From Terasakiella brassicae (GTDB lineage Bacteria > Pseudomonadota > Alphaproteobacteria > Rhodospirillales > Terasakiellaceae): 64,000 nucleotides of DNA. The position numbers and the translations under genes were made by a program. Positions 8,249 to 20,657 of the stretch are shown here, piece by piece. The stretch's first letter is position 1; every line of letters starts with the position of its first letter. The stretch spans positions 124,001 to 188,000 of the forward strand of contig NZ_BMHV01000002.1 in assembly GCF_014641495.1 (NCBI RefSeq), given 5' to 3'. The notes beneath the pieces are model-generated. The model was not told the origin of the DNA. It ran no database searches and saw only the letters and a list, made by a program, of their open reading frames with translations.

Positions 8249-11188
8249 TTATAGTTTAGATGCAGCCATTTTGGTTTCACGTGCAAACGGTGTCGGCAAA
8301 CTTTCCAGCTTGCCAGCCAATGCTTCGTCAACCAGGAACTGTTGTTCGGCAACGTGAACCTTATTCAGGCCCGTTGCAGGCGATGCAGATGCACGGCGAC
8401 CGGAATAACCCGGGAAGCCGCCCTTCATACCCAATTCTTGACAGATATAAAGCAAACGCGGGAAGACAAACGTCCAATAGCCCATGTTTGCGGGTTCTTC
8501 CTGACACCAGACCATGTCGGCATTGGGATATTTCGCCAACTCTTCCTTAATGGACTCTTTCGGCCAAGGATAAAGCTGTTCGACACGAACGATGGCAACA
8601 TCGCCAATCCCTTTGTCACGGCGCGTTTGCAGCAGGTCATAGTAAACTTTACCTGTACACAAAACGACCCGTTTGACCTTGTCATTGGCCACCAGTTTAT
8701 CGGTTTCACCAATAACACGCTGGAAGGCGGACCCTGTCATAAATTCGGACAGTGTGCTTTGACACAGCTTGTGACGCAGCAAGGACTTCGGCGTAAAGAT
8801 CACCAAAGGCTTGCGGAAGTTGCGGCACAACTGACGACGTAGCGCATGGAAATAGTTTGCCGGTGTAGACAGGTTCAGAACTTGCCAGTTGTCTTCTGCA
8901 CACAGTTGCAAATAACGTTCCGGGCGTGCGGATGAGTGTTCCGGACCTTGACCTTCATAGCCATGCGGCAACAACATGGTCAAACCGGACAAACGCAACC
9001 ATTTGGATTCACCACTTGAGATAAACTGGTCGATAATCATCTGGGCACCGTTGGCAAAATCACCAAACTGAGCTTCCCATAGGACCAAGGCATTGGGTTC
9101 TGCCAATGAATAACCGTATTCAAAGCCGAGAACGGACAATTCAATCAGCGGGCTGTCGATAACTTCATAATCGCCTTGTTCTTCACGAATACTGTTCAGC
9201 GGACGGTAACGTTCTTCGCTTTCCTGATCGACGATCACACTATGACGCTGGGAGAATGTCCCACGACCGCAATCCTGACCGGACAGACGCACCTTGTGCC
9301 CTTCCACCAAGAGAGAGCCAAACGCCAAGGCTTCAGCAGTTGCCCAATCGATCCCTTCGCCGGTCTCGATCATTTTGGACTTGGCTTTCAGCTGGCGTTC
9401 AACCTTCTTATTCACATTAAAGTTATCGGGCGCCGTGGAAATGGCTTTCCCGACTTCTTTCAACAATTCTTCAGAAACAGAGGTATCTTCATTACGGAAT
9501 TCCTCTTCGCCCTTGGCATTGGCAAACCCTTGCCATTTACCTTCGAACCAATCGGCTTTGTTCGGCTTATAGGCCGTACCCGCCTGAAATTCCTCTTCCA
9601 GACGACCTTTAAAATCGTCGTAGATATCTTGAACCTGTTGTTCGCTCAGAACTTTTTCAGCAACCAGACGCTCTGCATACAGTTCGCGCGTGGTTTTCTG
9701 CGCCTTGATCACTTTATACATATGCGGGTTGGTGAACATCGGTTCATCCGACTCGTTATGACCGTGACGGCGATAGCAGAACATATCGATGACCACGTCT
9801 TTACCAAATTCCTGACGGTATTCGGTTGCAATACGGGCCACGTGAACCACGGCTTCCGGGTCGTCCCCGTTTACGTGGAAAATCGGGGCCTGTACCATCT
9901 TGGCAACATCAGACGGATATTGGCTGGACCGCGAATAATGCGGGGCCGTCGTAAAACCGATCTGGTTGTTGACGATGATATGGATGGTTCCGCCAACTTT
10001 ATAGCCGCGCAGACCCGACATGGCATGGCCTTCCGGCACAATCCCCTGACCGGAATAAGCCGCATCACCGTGTAACAACAACGGCATGACCTGACGGCGT
10101 TCTGTATCACCGAGTTGTTCCTGTTTGGCACGTACCTTCCCGTGGACAACCGGGTTGACCAGTTCAAGGTGAGACGGGTTTGCTGTCAAAGACAAGTGAA
10201 CGGTGTTGCCATCAAATTCACGGTCCGCAGATGTCCCGAGGTGATATTTCACATCCCCTGAACCTTCGACATCATCCGGGTTGGATGAATTGCCCTGAAA
10301 TTCCGAGAACAGCGCGCGAAACGGCTTGTGCATCACATTGGTCAAAACGTTCAAACGACCCCGGTGCGGCATCCCCAGAACGACTTCTTTCAAACCCAGT
10401 TGCGCCCCGCGTTTGAGGATCTGTTCCATCGCGGGAATAAGGGCTTCGCCACCTTCCAGACCGAAACGTTTTGTCCCTGTGTATTTTTTATCAAGGAACT
10501 GTTCAAAGCCTTCGGCTTCGGTCAAACGTTCCAAAATTGCCTGTTTGCCTTTTACGGTAAAGGCAGACTGGTTTTCAGTGGATTCGATGCGACGCTGGAT
10601 CCAGGCTTTTTCTTCCGGTTCCTGAATGTGCATAAATTCCACACCGATATGACGGCAGTATGTGGATTGAACTTTTTCCACGATCTCGCGCAATGAAGCC
10701 GTTTCCAGCCCCAGCACAAAATCGATAAAGATCGGACGGTCCATATCTGCATCGGTGAAACCGTATGATTTCGGATCCAGTTCCGGGTGATAGTCGTTAC
10801 CCTCGATCCCCAGTGGGTCAAATCGAGCGATAAGGTGACCGCGTACGCGGTAAGAACGGATCAGCATCAACGCGCGGATGGAGTCCATCGTTGCGGCGCG
10901 GATCGCGTCTTCATCAGCCTGTGCATAAACTGCACCCGCCTGTGGCTGTGCAGATGCAACCGGTGCCGTGACGGATGTTGCACCCGTATTAACGACGCCG
11001 TGGCTCGGTTTGTTCCAACTCGGACCGCTCAGGTCTTGCAGTGCTTCCAGACCTTCAGCGCGCAATCCGGAGAAAAAGGATACCCAGCTCTGATCAACAG
11101 AGGACGGGTCCCTCATATAACGGGCGTAAAGTTCTGCCAGATAGACAGTATTTTGGCCATTCAGGATTGTTTCGGGGGTATCAACCAT
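8249..11188 (-). CDS. sucA: 2-oxoglutarate dehydrogenase E1 component
   Basis: The 979-residue thiamine-diphosphate enzyme decarboxylates 2-oxoglutarate and succinylates the E2 lipoyl group. The N-terminus has the E2-binding segment [20 protein letters not shown]. The ThDP/Mg site shows [33 protein letters not shown] and GDDPEAV, and the transketolase-like pyrimidine domain shows [18 protein letters not shown] and the [16 protein letters not shown] motif. Length and motif order are standard. The start at 11188 has AGGGAA about 9 nt upstream. It sits between sucD and sucB. A stem-loop in the 104-bp sucD-sucA gap lies just before its ribosome site. Confidence 0.98.
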   Translation of the reverse strand: MVDTPETILNGQNTVYLAELYARYMRDPSSVDQSWVSFFSGLRAEGLEALQDLSGPSWNKPSHGVVNTGATSVTAPVASAQPQAGAVYAQADEDAIRAATMDSIRALMLIRSYRVRGHLIARFDPLGIEGNDYHPELDPKSYGFTDADMDRPIFIDFVLGLETASLREIVEKVQSTYCRHIGVEFMHIQEPEEKAWIQRRIESTENQSAFTVKGKQAILERLTEAEGFEQFLDKKYTGTKRFGLEGGEALIPAMEQILKRGAQLGLKEVVLGMPHRGRLNVLTNVMHKPFRALFSEFQGNSSNPDDVEGSGDVKYHLGTSADREFDGNTVHLSLTANPSHLELVNPVVHGKVRAKQEQLGDTERRQVMPLLLHGDAAYSGQGIVPEGHAMSGLRGYKVGGTIHIIVNNQIGFTTAPHYSRSSQYPSDVAKMVQAPIFHVNGDDPEAVVHVARIATEYRQEFGKDVVIDMFCYRRHGHNESDEPMFTNPHMYKVIKAQKTTRELYAERLVAEKVLSEQQVQDIYDDFKGRLEEEFQAGTAYKPNKADWFEGKWQGFANAKGEEEFRNEDTSVSEELLKEVGKAISTAPDNFNVNKKVERQLKAKSKMIETGEGIDWATAEALAFGSLLVEGHKVRLSGQDCGRGTFSQRHSVIVDQESEERYRPLNSIREEQGDYEVIDSPLIELSVLGFEYGYSLAEPNALVLWEAQFGDFANGAQMIIDQFISSGESKWLRLSGLTMLLPHGYEGQGPEHSSARPERYLQLCAEDNWQVLNLSTPANYFHALRRQLCRNFRKPLVIFTPKSLLRHKLCQSTLSEFMTGSAFQRVIGETDKLVANDKVKRVVLCTGKVYYDLLQTRRDKGIGDVAIVRVEQLYPWPKESIKEELAKYPNADMVWCQEEPANMGYWTFVFPRLLYICQELGMKGGFPGYSGRRASASPATGLNKVHVAEQQFLVDEALAGKLESLPTPFARETKMAASKL

Positions 11189-11206
11189 ATTTTTTCTTCC
11201 CTAGAG

Positions 11207-11242
11207 GGGTGCGGTTCACTTCTTAACGGTGATCCCGCACCC
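11207..11242 (-). promoter_or_regulatory. Stem-loop upstream of sucA
   Basis: GGGTGCGG (11207-11214) and CCGCACCC (11235-11242) form an 8-bp perfect stem with a 20-nt loop, just 5' of the sucA ribosome site in the sucD-sucA gap. There is no T-run, so a processing or stability element is more likely than a terminator. Confidence 0.45.
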
Positions 11243-11292
11243 TAACTCCCAAGACTAGGATTTGGAGCGACAAGAGCCGCCCCCAACAACGA

Positions 11293-12168
11293 TTAACCGT
11301 TCAACAGTTTAACCATTGTGCTACCGATAGAAGCCGGTGAGTCAGCAACGGCAACGCCGGCAGACTTCATTGCTTCCATTTTGGCATCAGCCGTACCTTG
11401 ACCACCGGAAATGATGGCGCCAGCATGGCCCATACGTTTACCCGGAGGGGCAGTAACACCGGCGATAAAGCCAACAACCGGTTTCTTGATTTTGGACTGT
11501 TTGAGGAATTCACAAGCTTCTTCCTCAGCCGTACCGCCAATTTCACCGATCATAACGATGGATTCTGTTTCATCATCGCCCAGGAACATTTCCAGACAAT
11601 CAATGAAGTTTGTGCCGTTAACCGGGTCACCACCGATACCGATACAAGTAGACTGACCCATGCCCGCTGCCGTTGTTTGTGCAACAGCTTCGTAAGTCAA
11701 TGTACCGGAACGTGAAACGATACCAACAGAACCGCGTTTGTGAATGTGACCCGGCATAATACCGATTTTACATTCACCCGGTGTGATGACACCCGGGCAG
11801 TTCGGGCCGACAAGACGCGTTTTGGAATTTGCCAACGCACGTTTTACCTTCACCATATCCATCACCGGAATACCTTCGGTGATACAAACAGCCAGTTCGA
11901 TTTCCGCATCGATCGCTTCCAAAATCGCATCGGCTGCGAACGGCGGCGGAACGTAAATCACAGATGCGTTTGCACCTGTTTTTTCACGTGCATCGGCAAC
12001 CGTGTCGAAAACCGGCAGATCAAGGTGAGTGGAACCGCCTTTGCCCGGTGTAACACCACCGACCATTTGTGTCCCGTAAGCAATCGCTTGTTCAGAGTGG
12101 AAAGTACCTTGTGCGCCAGTAAAACCCTGACAGATGACTTTGGTATCTTTATTAATCAGAACGGCCAT
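11293..12168 (-). CDS. sucD: Succinyl-CoA ligase subunit alpha
   Basis: A 291-residue subunit with an N-terminal CoA-binding Rossmann domain ([20 protein letters not shown]) and the signature GGTPGKGG-like stretch [17 protein letters not shown]. The phosphohistidine loop is [20 protein letters not shown], with the active-site His in MGHAGAI. With SucC it converts succinyl-CoA to succinate with substrate-level phosphorylation. It starts one base after the sucC stop, indicating translational coupling. The family is highly conserved and the assignment is firm. Confidence 0.98.
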   Translation of the reverse strand: MAVLINKDTKVICQGFTGAQGTFHSEQAIAYGTQMVGGVTPGKGGSTHLDLPVFDTVADAREKTGANASVIYVPPPFAADAILEAIDAEIELAVCITEGIPVMDMVKVKRALANSKTRLVGPNCPGVITPGECKIGIMPGHIHKRGSVGIVSRSGTLTYEAVAQTTAAGMGQSTCIGIGGDPVNGTNFIDCLEMFLGDDETESIVMIGEIGGTAEEEACEFLKQSKIKKPVVGFIAGVTAPPGKRMGHAGAIISGGQGTADAKMEAMKSAGVAVADSPASIGSTMVKLLNG

Positions 12169-12169
12169 G

Positions 12170-13369
12170 TTATGCAGCCTCCTTCACAGCTTTCACGACT
12201 TTTTCTGCCGCGTCAGCAAGGTTATCAGCAGTGATGATCGGCAGACCGGATTCAGAAAGAATTTTCTTACCTTGGTCTACGTTTGTCCCTTCAAGACGTA
12301 CAACGAGCGGCACGTTCAAAGAAACTTCGCGTGCAGCCGCAACAACGCCGTCTGCAATCACGTCACAACGCATGATACCACCGAAGATGTTGACAAGAAT
12401 GCCTTCAACGTTCGGGTCGGACAGGATCAATTTAAAGGCTTCTGTCACGCGCTCTTTCGTCGCCCCGCCACCAACATCAAGGAAGTTTGCCGGCTCACCG
12501 CCGTACAGTTTAATGATGTCCATTGTACCCATCGCAAGACCGGCACCGTTCACCATACAACCGATTGTTCCATCAAGTTTGATGTAGTTGAGGTCATGCT
12601 TGGAAGCTTCCAGTTCCATCGCATCTTCTTCGTCTTCGTCGCGCATTTCTTCAACCGCTTTTTGACGGTAGAGAGCGTTTGAATCGAAGTTCATTTTCGC
12701 ATCCAGCGCCACCAGATCGTCGGCACCGGTCACAACCAGCGGGTTGATCTCAACCATAGACGCGTCCAGTTCGATGAACGCTTTATACATACCGGCAAGG
12801 AACTTGGCACAAGACTTGATTTGTGCGCCTTTCAGGCCCAGACCAAAAGCAACCTTACGGGTGTGGAACGGCATGATGCCTGTTGCCGGGTCAATCGCAA
12901 CGGTCAGAATTTTTTCCGGTGTGGAAGCTGCAACTTCTTCGATATCCATACCGCCTTCTGTGGAGGCCATGATGGTCACACGAGAGGTCGCACGGTCGAT
13001 CAAGAACGCGAGATAAAGTTCGGAAGCGATGTCACAACCGTCTTCGATGTAAACGCGCTTAACTTCTTTGCCTTCTGCCCCGGACTGGTGTGTCACCAGT
13101 GTGTTGCCAAGCATTTGTTTTGCGTTTGCTTCGACTTCGTCAACAGATTTGACAACACGAACGCCACCGGCTTCGCCAGCGTCTGCTTCTTTAAATTTAC
13201 CTTTACCACGGCCACCGGCGTGGATTTGAGATTTTACGACAAAAACCGGACCACCCAGTTTTTCCGCTTCTGCGCGCGCTTCTTCCGGTGTGTAAGCCAC
13301 ACCGCCATTCAGTACAGTGACACCATACTGTTTCAGAAGCTGCTTAGCTTGATATTCATGAATATTCAT
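12170..13369 (-). CDS. sucC: Succinyl-CoA ligase [ADP-forming] subunit beta
   Basis: A 399-residue ATP-grasp subunit. The N-terminus [17 protein letters not shown] is diagnostic, followed by the ATP-grasp glycine/lysine motif [13 protein letters not shown]. The C-terminal CoA-ligase domain shows [24 protein letters not shown] and [14 protein letters not shown]. Length is normal (E. coli 388). It forms an operon with sucD (1-nt gap). The 108-bp gap behind mdh contains a hairpin at 13441-13465, so both mdh readthrough and a local promoter are possible. Confidence 0.98.
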   Translation of the reverse strand: MNIHEYQAKQLLKQYGVTVLNGGVAYTPEEARAEAEKLGGPVFVVKSQIHAGGRGKGKFKEADAGEAGGVRVVKSVDEVEANAKQMLGNTLVTHQSGAEGKEVKRVYIEDGCDIASELYLAFLIDRATSRVTIMASTEGGMDIEEVAASTPEKILTVAIDPATGIMPFHTRKVAFGLGLKGAQIKSCAKFLAGMYKAFIELDASMVEINPLVVTGADDLVALDAKMNFDSNALYRQKAVEEMRDEDEEDAMELEASKHDLNYIKLDGTIGCMVNGAGLAMGTMDIIKLYGGEPANFLDVGGGATKERVTEAFKLILSDPNVEGILVNIFGGIMRCDVIADGVVAAAREVSLNVPLVVRLEGTNVDQGKKILSESGLPIITADNLADAAEKVVKAVKEAA

Positions 13370-13440
13370 CTTTGCTTTGCCTCAATTTTGAGAAAACTCT
13401 CTTTTTTATGGGAGTTCTTAAACTTTTCCCCACAAAGGAA

Positions 13441-13465
13441 CGGGGCGACTGTAAGGGTCGCCCCG
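13441..13465 (-). terminator. Hairpin between mdh and sucC
   Basis: CGGGGCGAC (13441-13449) and GTCGCCCCG (13457-13465) make a 9-bp GC-rich stem with a 7-nt loop, 12 bp past the mdh stop. On the minus strand it is followed by TTCCTTTG, a weak T tract, so it may only partly terminate or may protect the mdh mRNA end. Confidence 0.6.
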
Positions 13466-13477
13466 AATGCATGCTGA

Positions 13478-14700
<1,223 letters not shown>

Positions 14701-14712
14701 AATATTTCGCGC

Positions 14713-14794
14713 GTTTATGCTGTGGTGCAGCATAAACCGGTGGTGGTGATACCATGCACAACACGCATGCGCTGCCCCCTATTTGCGCATGCGC
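14713..14794. repeat. Hairpin and paired CGCATGCG palindromes in the zapE-mdh gap
   Basis: GTTTATGCTG (14713-14722) pairs perfectly with CAGCATAAAC (14728-14737) over a 5-nt loop. Further on, two self-palindromic CGCATGCG cores lie at 14764-14771 and 14786-14793 (the second extends to GCGCATGCGC). These sit about 70-150 bp beyond the zapE stop and may end the zapE transcript, but no T-run is present. Confidence 0.6.
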
Positions 14795-14864
14795 GAATCC
14801 TGTCGTTATGCATTTTACGTGACCCACATTGAAACAACCGATTCTATTGGGCTTTGGCTCACCT

Positions 14865-15986
14865 TTACGTCAAATGTTCCGCGCTTAGATAATCCTCGGA
14901 CTGCATCTCCATCAGGCGCGAAACGGTGCGCTGAAATTCAAAGGCGCCATCGCCTTCGGGATAAAGTTTATCGGGCAATGCTGCTGCAGAGCACACAAGT
15001 TTTACCTTATGTTCGTAAAGCGCATCGATTAAATGGACAAAACGTTCGGCTTCATTGCGATTTTTAGGGCTGAGGACGGGAATAGCCTCAACAAAAATCA
15101 CATCAAACAGGCTGGCAAGCTCCAAATAAACATTTGCACCATAAGGCTTGACGCACAGATCATTGAAGGTAAAAAACGCAATCCGTTCATATCGTTTCGG
15201 CACATCAACCTGACGTGACTTCACAATCACATAATCGTTCTTGGATTGCCCTTGTGTCATTTCTTCAAACTGAGCATGCAACTGGTCGCGCGCATCCATA
15301 TCCAGGGGATAGAAATAGGTATGTTCCCCGCTTTCACGCCCCAACCGATAATCCGTTGGGCTTGCCAGTTCCATGACATCAAGTTTTTGCTTCAACATAT
15401 CGATGGAAGGTAAAAAGCGGTCGCGTTGCAGGCCGTTTTTATACAAATCGTCCGGCACACGGTTTGAGGTAGCCACCACAACAACACCTTTTTCAAAAAG
15501 GGTTCGAAACAAACGCCCCAAAATCATCGCATCTGCGATATTGGTAACCTGCAATTCATCAAAACACAACAGCCAGGCTTCATCGGTCAACTGCCCGGCG
15601 AGAACGACAATTGCATCGTCTTTTTTATCCAGTTTATCTTCGCGGATCTGTTTCAAACGGTCATGGACTTCGCGCATAAATTCATGGAAATGCACACGGC
15701 GTTTCAGCCGGACGGGTGCCGTATCATAAAACAAATCCATCAACATGGATTTGCCCCGGCCCACTTCGCCATACATATACAAGCCTTGCGGCGGTGTAAT
15801 GGCTTCTTTACGGCGCCCCAGACCAAACCGGGCACGCCAACCGCTCTCTCCGCTATCGGGTTGATAGGATTTCAAGGCGTTATGAAGAAGTTGCAGTTTT
15901 TCCACGGCCAGTTCCTGTGCCGTATCGGGATGAATATCGCCTTTCTGAATGTACGCGCGATATGTGTGCATCGGCCCGTCAACCAT
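14865..15986 (-). CDS. zapE: Cell division protein ZapE (AFG1-like ATPase)
   Basis: A 373-residue P-loop ATPase of the AFG1/LACE1 family, which in E. coli associates with the Z-ring. Walker A is GEVGRGKSMLMD, Walker B is LLCFDELQVTNIADAM, and the family signatures ATSNRVPDDLYKNGLQRDRFLPSI and FNDLCVKPYGANVYLEL are present. I prefer the ATG at 15986 because GAGGGA lies 6 nt upstream. The ATG at 15992 would abut that site. The gene next to mdh-suc is typical of alphaproteobacteria. It is followed by the palindrome-rich gap. Confidence 0.95.
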   Translation of the reverse strand: MVDGPMHTYRAYIQKGDIHPDTAQELAVEKLQLLHNALKSYQPDSGESGWRARFGLGRRKEAITPPQGLYMYGEVGRGKSMLMDLFYDTAPVRLKRRVHFHEFMREVHDRLKQIREDKLDKKDDAIVVLAGQLTDEAWLLCFDELQVTNIADAMILGRLFRTLFEKGVVVVATSNRVPDDLYKNGLQRDRFLPSIDMLKQKLDVMELASPTDYRLGRESGEHTYFYPLDMDARDQLHAQFEEMTQGQSKNDYVIVKSRQVDVPKRYERIAFFTFNDLCVKPYGANVYLELASLFDVIFVEAIPVLSPKNRNEAERFVHLIDALYEHKVKLVCSAAALPDKLYPEGDGAFEFQRTVSRLMEMQSEDYLSAEHLT

Positions 15987-16070
15987 CTGCATTCCCTCAG
16001 TTATTGCATCTTTGTTTCATTCTTAAAGGGATCACATAAAAAAAACAAGGAGGGTCTTTCACCTCATTGT

Positions 16071-16231
16071 CAGGCTGCTGACAAAGTTTTTTGGATAAAT
16101 CGCCAATCAAAAGACGTCATCTCACACTTGATACGGGATCTATTTAAAATCAAATGGTTAAACATGACTCATGCGATAAATATGGATCCCCGATCAGGGT
16201 CGAGGATGACGGCTTAGGGGCTTTGTCAGTC
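16071..16231. repeat. 152-bp palindromic interspersed element, copy 2
   Basis: The core 16078-16229 is the same length and orientation as copy 1 (468-619) and matches it along the whole element. Termini are CTGACAAAG (16078-16086) and CTTTGTCAG (16221-16229). The internal TATGGATCCCCGATCAGGGT block is shared, with scattered substitutions that indicate an older divergence. It fills most of the 262-bp gap between zapE and the chemoreceptor gene. Confidence 0.85.
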
Positions 16232-16248
16232 CCTAAGCACTCAATCAT

Positions 16249-17688
16249 TTATAATTTATAGCCTGTGCGCATACCGCCCCAATGTTTGCCTTTAACAAAA
16301 ATCGGTGCCGTTACATCTTTCATCATCACATAATTCCCCCCGCCCATATCCCGGCGATAGGCTTGCACAAGAAACGGTTTTTCATTTTTGCCTGCCGCCA
16401 GCCCGACACGGTCGTTGAAGATCATTCGGTTGCGACAATTGGCGGTATTCCAGTCGATTTCACCGGGACGTTGGGCTTGTGAGAAATTCAAATTATGGAC
16501 GGGCAAATAGCCATTTACATCCACACAGGCCGCGAACACAATTTTGTTATCCGAAGCCTGAATGGGCTCCTGAATATCGGGCAAATGTTGATCCAGAAAG
16601 TCCAGACTTTGGATACTATATTGCGGTGGGTTGGTGCCTTCAATCTGGCGATACTCCCGATCAAACAAAGCCTCCATGCGCAATTCACCGCGCTCCACCG
16701 CCTCTTCAAGCAGCTGCGAAACTTTTTGCGCCCCGCTCACCACCTGGTTGATATAGAAGGTATCCACCGTTTCCACACCCAACTGGTTGGTTAACTGGAT
16801 CAAATCAGCGCCAAAATCACGCAGCTTACTGATCCTTTCGTTACAACCACTTAAGTCCGTGCGGTTTTCCTCGGCCCGCAAGCTCATTTCTTCAAGCTGC
16901 GTCACCACCCCATCCACATGGGCATCAATGGCGGAAGCGGCATGATTGATATTGGCCAGTTCCCCATCGACTTTTGCAATCGCACTTCCGACTAGATTAA
17001 TCGCATCGCCAATATCCTTTGTCCCGGCCTGCGCCTGTGCGGCACTTTCCACACCGCTCACGCTTTCACTCATTAACAGCTCGACTTGAGATCCCAATTC
17101 TTCCAGTGTCTGATCGATCTGTTCGGTTGCCTTGGCGGTTTGTTCAGCCAGATTTTTCACTTCCCCCGCAACAACGGCAAACCCTTTACCGGCATCACCG
17201 GCCCGGGCAGCCTCAATTGTCGCGTTCAAGGCCAGCAAGTTGGTTTGTGAGGCAATTTTCTGAATGACACCAGACACATCGCGCACTTCTTCCAAGGCGC
17301 CGTTCAATCCGATGAGACGACCTTCGACCTGACGCACAAAATCCACCAGCGTCTGAATATTCCCAAGGGAGACTTCGACCTTTTCTCGCGATTGGGACAC
17401 ATCGGTATTGGCCTGTTCTGCCACTTCCAGCGATGTTTGTGTCGCCATTGCGATATCATTTTTCACTTGCGCCATCGCCGCAGAGGCTTCGCGAACAAGA
17501 TTAAAACTATCGGTCTGTTTATTAATTCGTGCCGTTATATCTTCAATATTACCGGCAACATCGGCAATCTCGATGACAATATCGCCCGCATCAATGGCAA
17601 TCTTTTGAATGACATCTTCGACCTGAATGCCGGATGTCTTATTTTCGCGCATGGTCGTTTGCGACTCTACCGCTGTTTCGTCGGTCAC
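16249..17688 (-). CDS. Soluble methyl-accepting chemotaxis protein with C-terminal sensor domain
   Basis: A 479-residue chemoreceptor without a transmembrane segment. The signalling hairpin is central, with the highly conserved tip region [20 protein letters not shown] and [18 protein letters not shown] (about 140-180). The N-terminal part is helical. The C-terminal 130 residues form a separate domain ending [19 protein letters not shown], a pattern common at the end of cytoplasmic receptors with a small PAS/Cache-like module. The start is a GTG with GGGAG 7 nt upstream. It likely relays an internal cue to CheA. No che genes adjoin it; cheZ lies 40 kb away. The ligand is unknown. Confidence 0.92.
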   Translation of the reverse strand: MTDETAVESQTTMRENKTSGIQVEDVIQKIAIDAGDIVIEIADVAGNIEDITARINKQTDSFNLVREASAAMAQVKNDIAMATQTSLEVAEQANTDVSQSREKVEVSLGNIQTLVDFVRQVEGRLIGLNGALEEVRDVSGVIQKIASQTNLLALNATIEAARAGDAGKGFAVVAGEVKNLAEQTAKATEQIDQTLEELGSQVELLMSESVSGVESAAQAQAGTKDIGDAINLVGSAIAKVDGELANINHAASAIDAHVDGVVTQLEEMSLRAEENRTDLSGCNERISKLRDFGADLIQLTNQLGVETVDTFYINQVVSGAQKVSQLLEEAVERGELRMEALFDREYRQIEGTNPPQYSIQSLDFLDQHLPDIQEPIQASDNKIVFAACVDVNGYLPVHNLNFSQAQRPGEIDWNTANCRNRMIFNDRVGLAAGKNEKPFLVQAYRRDMGGGNYVMMKDVTAPIFVKGKHWGGMRTGYKL

Positions 17689-17970
17689 CTTCCATCTCCC
17701 TAGACTATATTTGCTTTATTTAGCTTTTTTTGTGTCACGAAAGATGCGGCATTTGCAATATAATTGCAACACTAGAAAGCTGTATCGGGTCAGGCATCTC
17801 CCAAATAGATCATGGCAGCCCTCTTTCCTATCGCGTCAAAACCTAACCAGTTTATTGATTTCAAAGCCGATTCAGACAATTGCGGTTTACGCGCGTGATT
17901 TTGTTGCGTCAAAGCCAACAAAGCCTTATACCAAGCTCGAGTTTTTATCATTTTTTGAAGCGATACATCC

Positions 17971-19773
17971 ATGACCGACCTGTCTCATATTCGCAACTTT
18001 TCCATCATTGCCCATATCGATCACGGCAAATCCACGCTGGCAGATCGTCTCATCCATTTATGCGGTGGCCTGAGCGATCGGGAAATGCAGGAACAGGTGC
18101 TCGATAGCATGGATATTGAACGCGAACGCGGCATTACCATCAAATCGCAAACGGTTCGTCTTGATTATACCGCGAAAGACGGCAAGACCTATCAGCTCAA
18201 CCTGATGGACACCCCCGGTCACGTGGATTTTGCTTATGAAGTCAGCCGTTCATTGGCGGCCTGCGAAGGATCCCTTCTGGTGGTTGACTCCACCCAAGGG
18301 GTCGAAGCGCAAACCTTGGCCAACGTCTATCAGGCGATTGAAAACAATCACGAGATTATCCCCGTTCTCAATAAAGCAGACCTGCCGGCGTCCGAGCCGG
18401 AACGCATTCAACAACAGATCGAAGACGTCATCGGCATTGATGCCAGCGGTGCGGTTCTGGTTTCTGCCAAAACCGGATTAAACTGTGACGAGGTTCTGGA
18501 AGCGATTGTGACCACCCTTCCGGCCCCGACAGGTGACCGGGATGCACCTTTAAAAGCACTTATTGTTGATAGCTGGTATGATCCCTATCTCGGCGTTATG
18601 ATCCTTGTGCGTATTGTGGATGGCACCATGAAACGGGGCATGAAGGTTACCTTTATGAATACCCAAACCGAACACCAGATTGATCAGGTCGGTTGCTTCC
18701 GCCCGAAAATGGAAAAACTGGCGGAACTGGCCCCCGGTGAAGTCGGTTATTTCACCGCCGCCATCAAATCCGTTGCGGACGCCGCTGTCGGGGATACCGT
18801 GACAGAAACCAAAAAACCGGCAACCACGGCCCTCGCAGGCTTTAAACCCTCCACCCCTGTGGTCTGGTGTGGTTTGTTCCCGGTTGATGCGGCCGATTTT
18901 GAAGATTTACGCGATGCGCTTGGCAAGCTTCACCTTAACGATGCGTCTTTCCATTTCGAACCGGAAAGTTCCGCCGCCCTGGGGTTTGGTTTCCGTTGTG
19001 GTTTCCTGGGGCTTCTGCACCTTGAAATTATTCAGGAACGTCTGGAACGTGAATATAACCTTGATCTGATTACAACATCGCCGTCCGTGGTTTATAAACT
19101 GCATATGAACAGCGGTGACCTGCAAGAACTGCACAACCCTGCCGATATGCCGGACGTAACCAAAATCGACTTCATTGAAGAACCGTGGATTAAAGCCACC
19201 ATCATGGTCCCGGACGAATATCTCGGCCCTGTTTTGCAGCTTTGTACCGAACGACGCGGTGAACAAATCGAACTGACCTACGTTGGGGCGCGTGCAATGG
19301 CGGTTTATCGCTTGCCGCTCAACGAAATCGTCTTTGATTTTTATGACCGATTGAAATCCTGCTCGCGCGGATATGCCAGCTTTGATTACGAAGTGGATGA
19401 ATACCGCGAAAGCGATCTGGTTAAAGTGTCCATTCTGGTCAATGCCGAACCGGTTGATGCCTTGGCCTTTATCGCGCACCGGGGTCAGTCGGAATCACGC
19501 GCCCGTCAGGTCTGTTCCCGTTTGAAAGACCTGATCCCGCGTCAATTGTTCAAAATTCCGATCCAAGGCGCCATCGGTGGTAAAGTTATCGCGCGTGAAA
19601 CCATTTCCGCCATGCGCAAAGACGTGACAGCAAAATGTTACGGCGGGGACATCACACGTAAGAAAAAACTGCTGGAAAAACAAAAAGCCGGTAAGAAGAA
19701 AATGCGTCAATTCGGCAAAGTGGAAATCCCGCAAAGCGCCTTCATCGCCGCCCTCAAAATGGGTGACGATTAA
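17971..19773 (+). CDS. lepA: Elongation factor 4 (LepA) GTPase
   Basis: A 600-residue translational GTPase that acts on the ribosome during initiation or back-translocation. G1 is [12 protein letters not shown], the switch contains [11 protein letters not shown]3 is DTPGHVDF, and G4 is NKADLP. The LepA-specific C-terminus is complete ([22 protein letters not shown] to the end). Length matches the family (about 600). No good ribosome site precedes the ATG. The 282-bp upstream gap contains two TTGCAA palindromes 11 bp apart (17753, 17764), otherwise nothing I can name. A strong terminator follows. Confidence 0.98.
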   Translation: MTDLSHIRNFSIIAHIDHGKSTLADRLIHLCGGLSDREMQEQVLDSMDIERERGITIKSQTVRLDYTAKDGKTYQLNLMDTPGHVDFAYEVSRSLAACEGSLLVVDSTQGVEAQTLANVYQAIENNHEIIPVLNKADLPASEPERIQQQIEDVIGIDASGAVLVSAKTGLNCDEVLEAIVTTLPAPTGDRDAPLKALIVDSWYDPYLGVMILVRIVDGTMKRGMKVTFMNTQTEHQIDQVGCFRPKMEKLAELAPGEVGYFTAAIKSVADAAVGDTVTETKKPATTALAGFKPSTPVVWCGLFPVDAADFEDLRDALGKLHLNDASFHFEPESSAALGFGFRCGFLGLLHLEIIQERLEREYNLDLITTSPSVVYKLHMNSGDLQELHNPADMPDVTKIDFIEEPWIKATIMVPDEYLGPVLQLCTERRGEQIELTYVGARAMAVYRLPLNEIVFDFYDRLKSCSRGYASFDYEVDEYRESDLVKVSILVNAEPVDALAFIAHRGQSESRARQVCSRLKDLIPRQLFKIPIQGAIGGKVIARETISAMRKDVTAKCYGGDITRKKKLLEKQKAGKKKMRQFGKVEIPQSAFIAALKMGDD

Positions 19774-19795
19774 TCTTTCGTTTCCGTCCTTTTTC

Positions 19796-19839
19796 AAAAA
19801 CACCCGCTTGACTCAAATCATAAAAGCGGGTGTTTTTTT
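19796..19839 (+). terminator. Terminator after lepA (bidirectional)
   Basis: AAAAACACCCGCTT (19796-19809) pairs with AAGCGGGTGTTTTT (19824-19837), followed by T. It also serves as an end signal for the convergent small gene at 19845-20096. Confidence 0.92.
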
Positions 19840-19844
19840 GTATC

Positions 19845-20096
19845 TTACTGATCAGAACGCGCCGGTTTATTCGCCATAACCGGCTTTTGTGTACGAGGTG
19901 GCAAGGCGGCACAAGGATGCCTTCCGCGCCTGTCGTCCTCGCGCAGTTCCCCCAAGATATCAACAACATTTTTCCAGAATAATTCATCCTGCCCGCATCC
20001 CAGATTGGCTGAGACCTGCTGCAAGGAATAATCATATCCATATTGTGCAAAAAAATGAGCCGCAACAACACGCGGGGAACGAGACTGATATTCCAT
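19845..20096 (-). CDS. Small protein of unknown function, paralogue A
   Basis: An 83-residue protein that I do not recognise. The start is well supported by GGGAGGG about 8 nt upstream. The core (residues about 10-52) reads VVAAHFFAQYGYDYSLQQVS, then a short loop and FWKNVVDILGEL. This matches the second small gene at 20287-20529 (VA...YGY....S..L...FW..V...L), so the two are paralogues. A helical bundle is likely, and the last 30 residues are basic and proline-rich. It has no signal peptide or membrane segment. It could be a small DNA- or protein-binding regulator, but nothing in the sequence proves this. Confidence 0.7.
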   Translation of the reverse strand: MEYQSRSPRVVAAHFFAQYGYDYSLQQVSANLGCGQDELFWKNVVDILGELREDDRRGRHPCAALPPRTQKPVMANKPARSDQ

Positions 20097-20286
20097 AATC
20101 CGGCCCTCCCTATAGATTAAGAATACACATCGTTATTTATTTTTACGTGTATAACTATACGGCAAAATGACGGTTTGTTTGAGCACTTTTATACGTTGCG
20201 CAATGCAGCATTTTCTAGCCCCATGAAAGTAAACCACAAGACGTGCAATTTTATCTCTTACCATGCGCTGCGATATAGAGAGGGTT

Positions 20287-20529
20287 TTAGTATTTCAGTA
20301 GGTTGGGCTGTCCGTTTGTTGCACGCTTATGAAGAGAATACGCCGATTCCAACGAATAAGCATCGCCGGACATGTCCAATTGTTCCAGAACATCCAGCCA
20401 AAATTCCATATCCACTTTCTGTGGATTTGATTTCAGACGCATTGAAATAATAGATATTGCGTCATGGTATCCGTATTCCCTCAAAAGATCTTTTGCAACT
20501 CCACTCGGCACCCTATCGCTTTGGGTCAT
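20287..20529 (-). CDS. Small protein of unknown function, paralogue B
   Basis: An 80-residue protein, start supported by AAGG 7 nt upstream. The core GVAKDLLREYGYHDAISIIS, a short loop and MEFWLDVLEQL resembles paralogue A at 19845-20096: shared VA, YGY, S, L, FW, V and L at matching spacing. It is probably a small helical protein. The two genes run in the same direction, 190 bp apart, between lepA and fbp. The gap between them and the AT-rich 128 bp before fbp's terminator contain no other gene. Function unknown. Confidence 0.68.
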   Translation of the reverse strand: MTQSDRVPSGVAKDLLREYGYHDAISIISMRLKSNPQKVDMEFWLDVLEQLDMSGDAYSLESAYSLHKRATNGQPNLLKY

Positions 20530-20599
20530 TTTTTGCCTTAGATAAAGTCGATCCTTAACAATTGAATTATAATTGAAATTATTATAATTTCAATAGTTT

Positions 20600-20631
20600 A
20601 TAAAAAAAGACCCGGACAATGCCGAGTCTTT
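20600..20631 (-). terminator. Terminator after fbp
   Basis: On the minus strand AAAGACTCGG (20631-20622) pairs with CCGGGTCTTT (20615-20606), one G-U pair, 6-nt loop, followed by a T-run. Confidence 0.88.
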
Positions 20632-20657
20632 CCTATCTTTATGTATAATAAGGTTTT

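Noticed and set aside
9176-10075. 299-residue plus-strand frame antisense to sucA
   Set aside because: sucA is complete with all ThDP motifs; the antisense frame is low-complexity Phe/Arg-rich coding shadow.
17790-17972. 60-residue minus-strand frame between the MCP and lepA
   Set aside because: No ribosome site, no recognisable features, and the start overlaps lepA; likely spurious.
20175-20450. 91-residue plus-strand frame opposite small paralogue B
   Set aside because: Lies antisense to a frame with a ribosome site and a paralogue.
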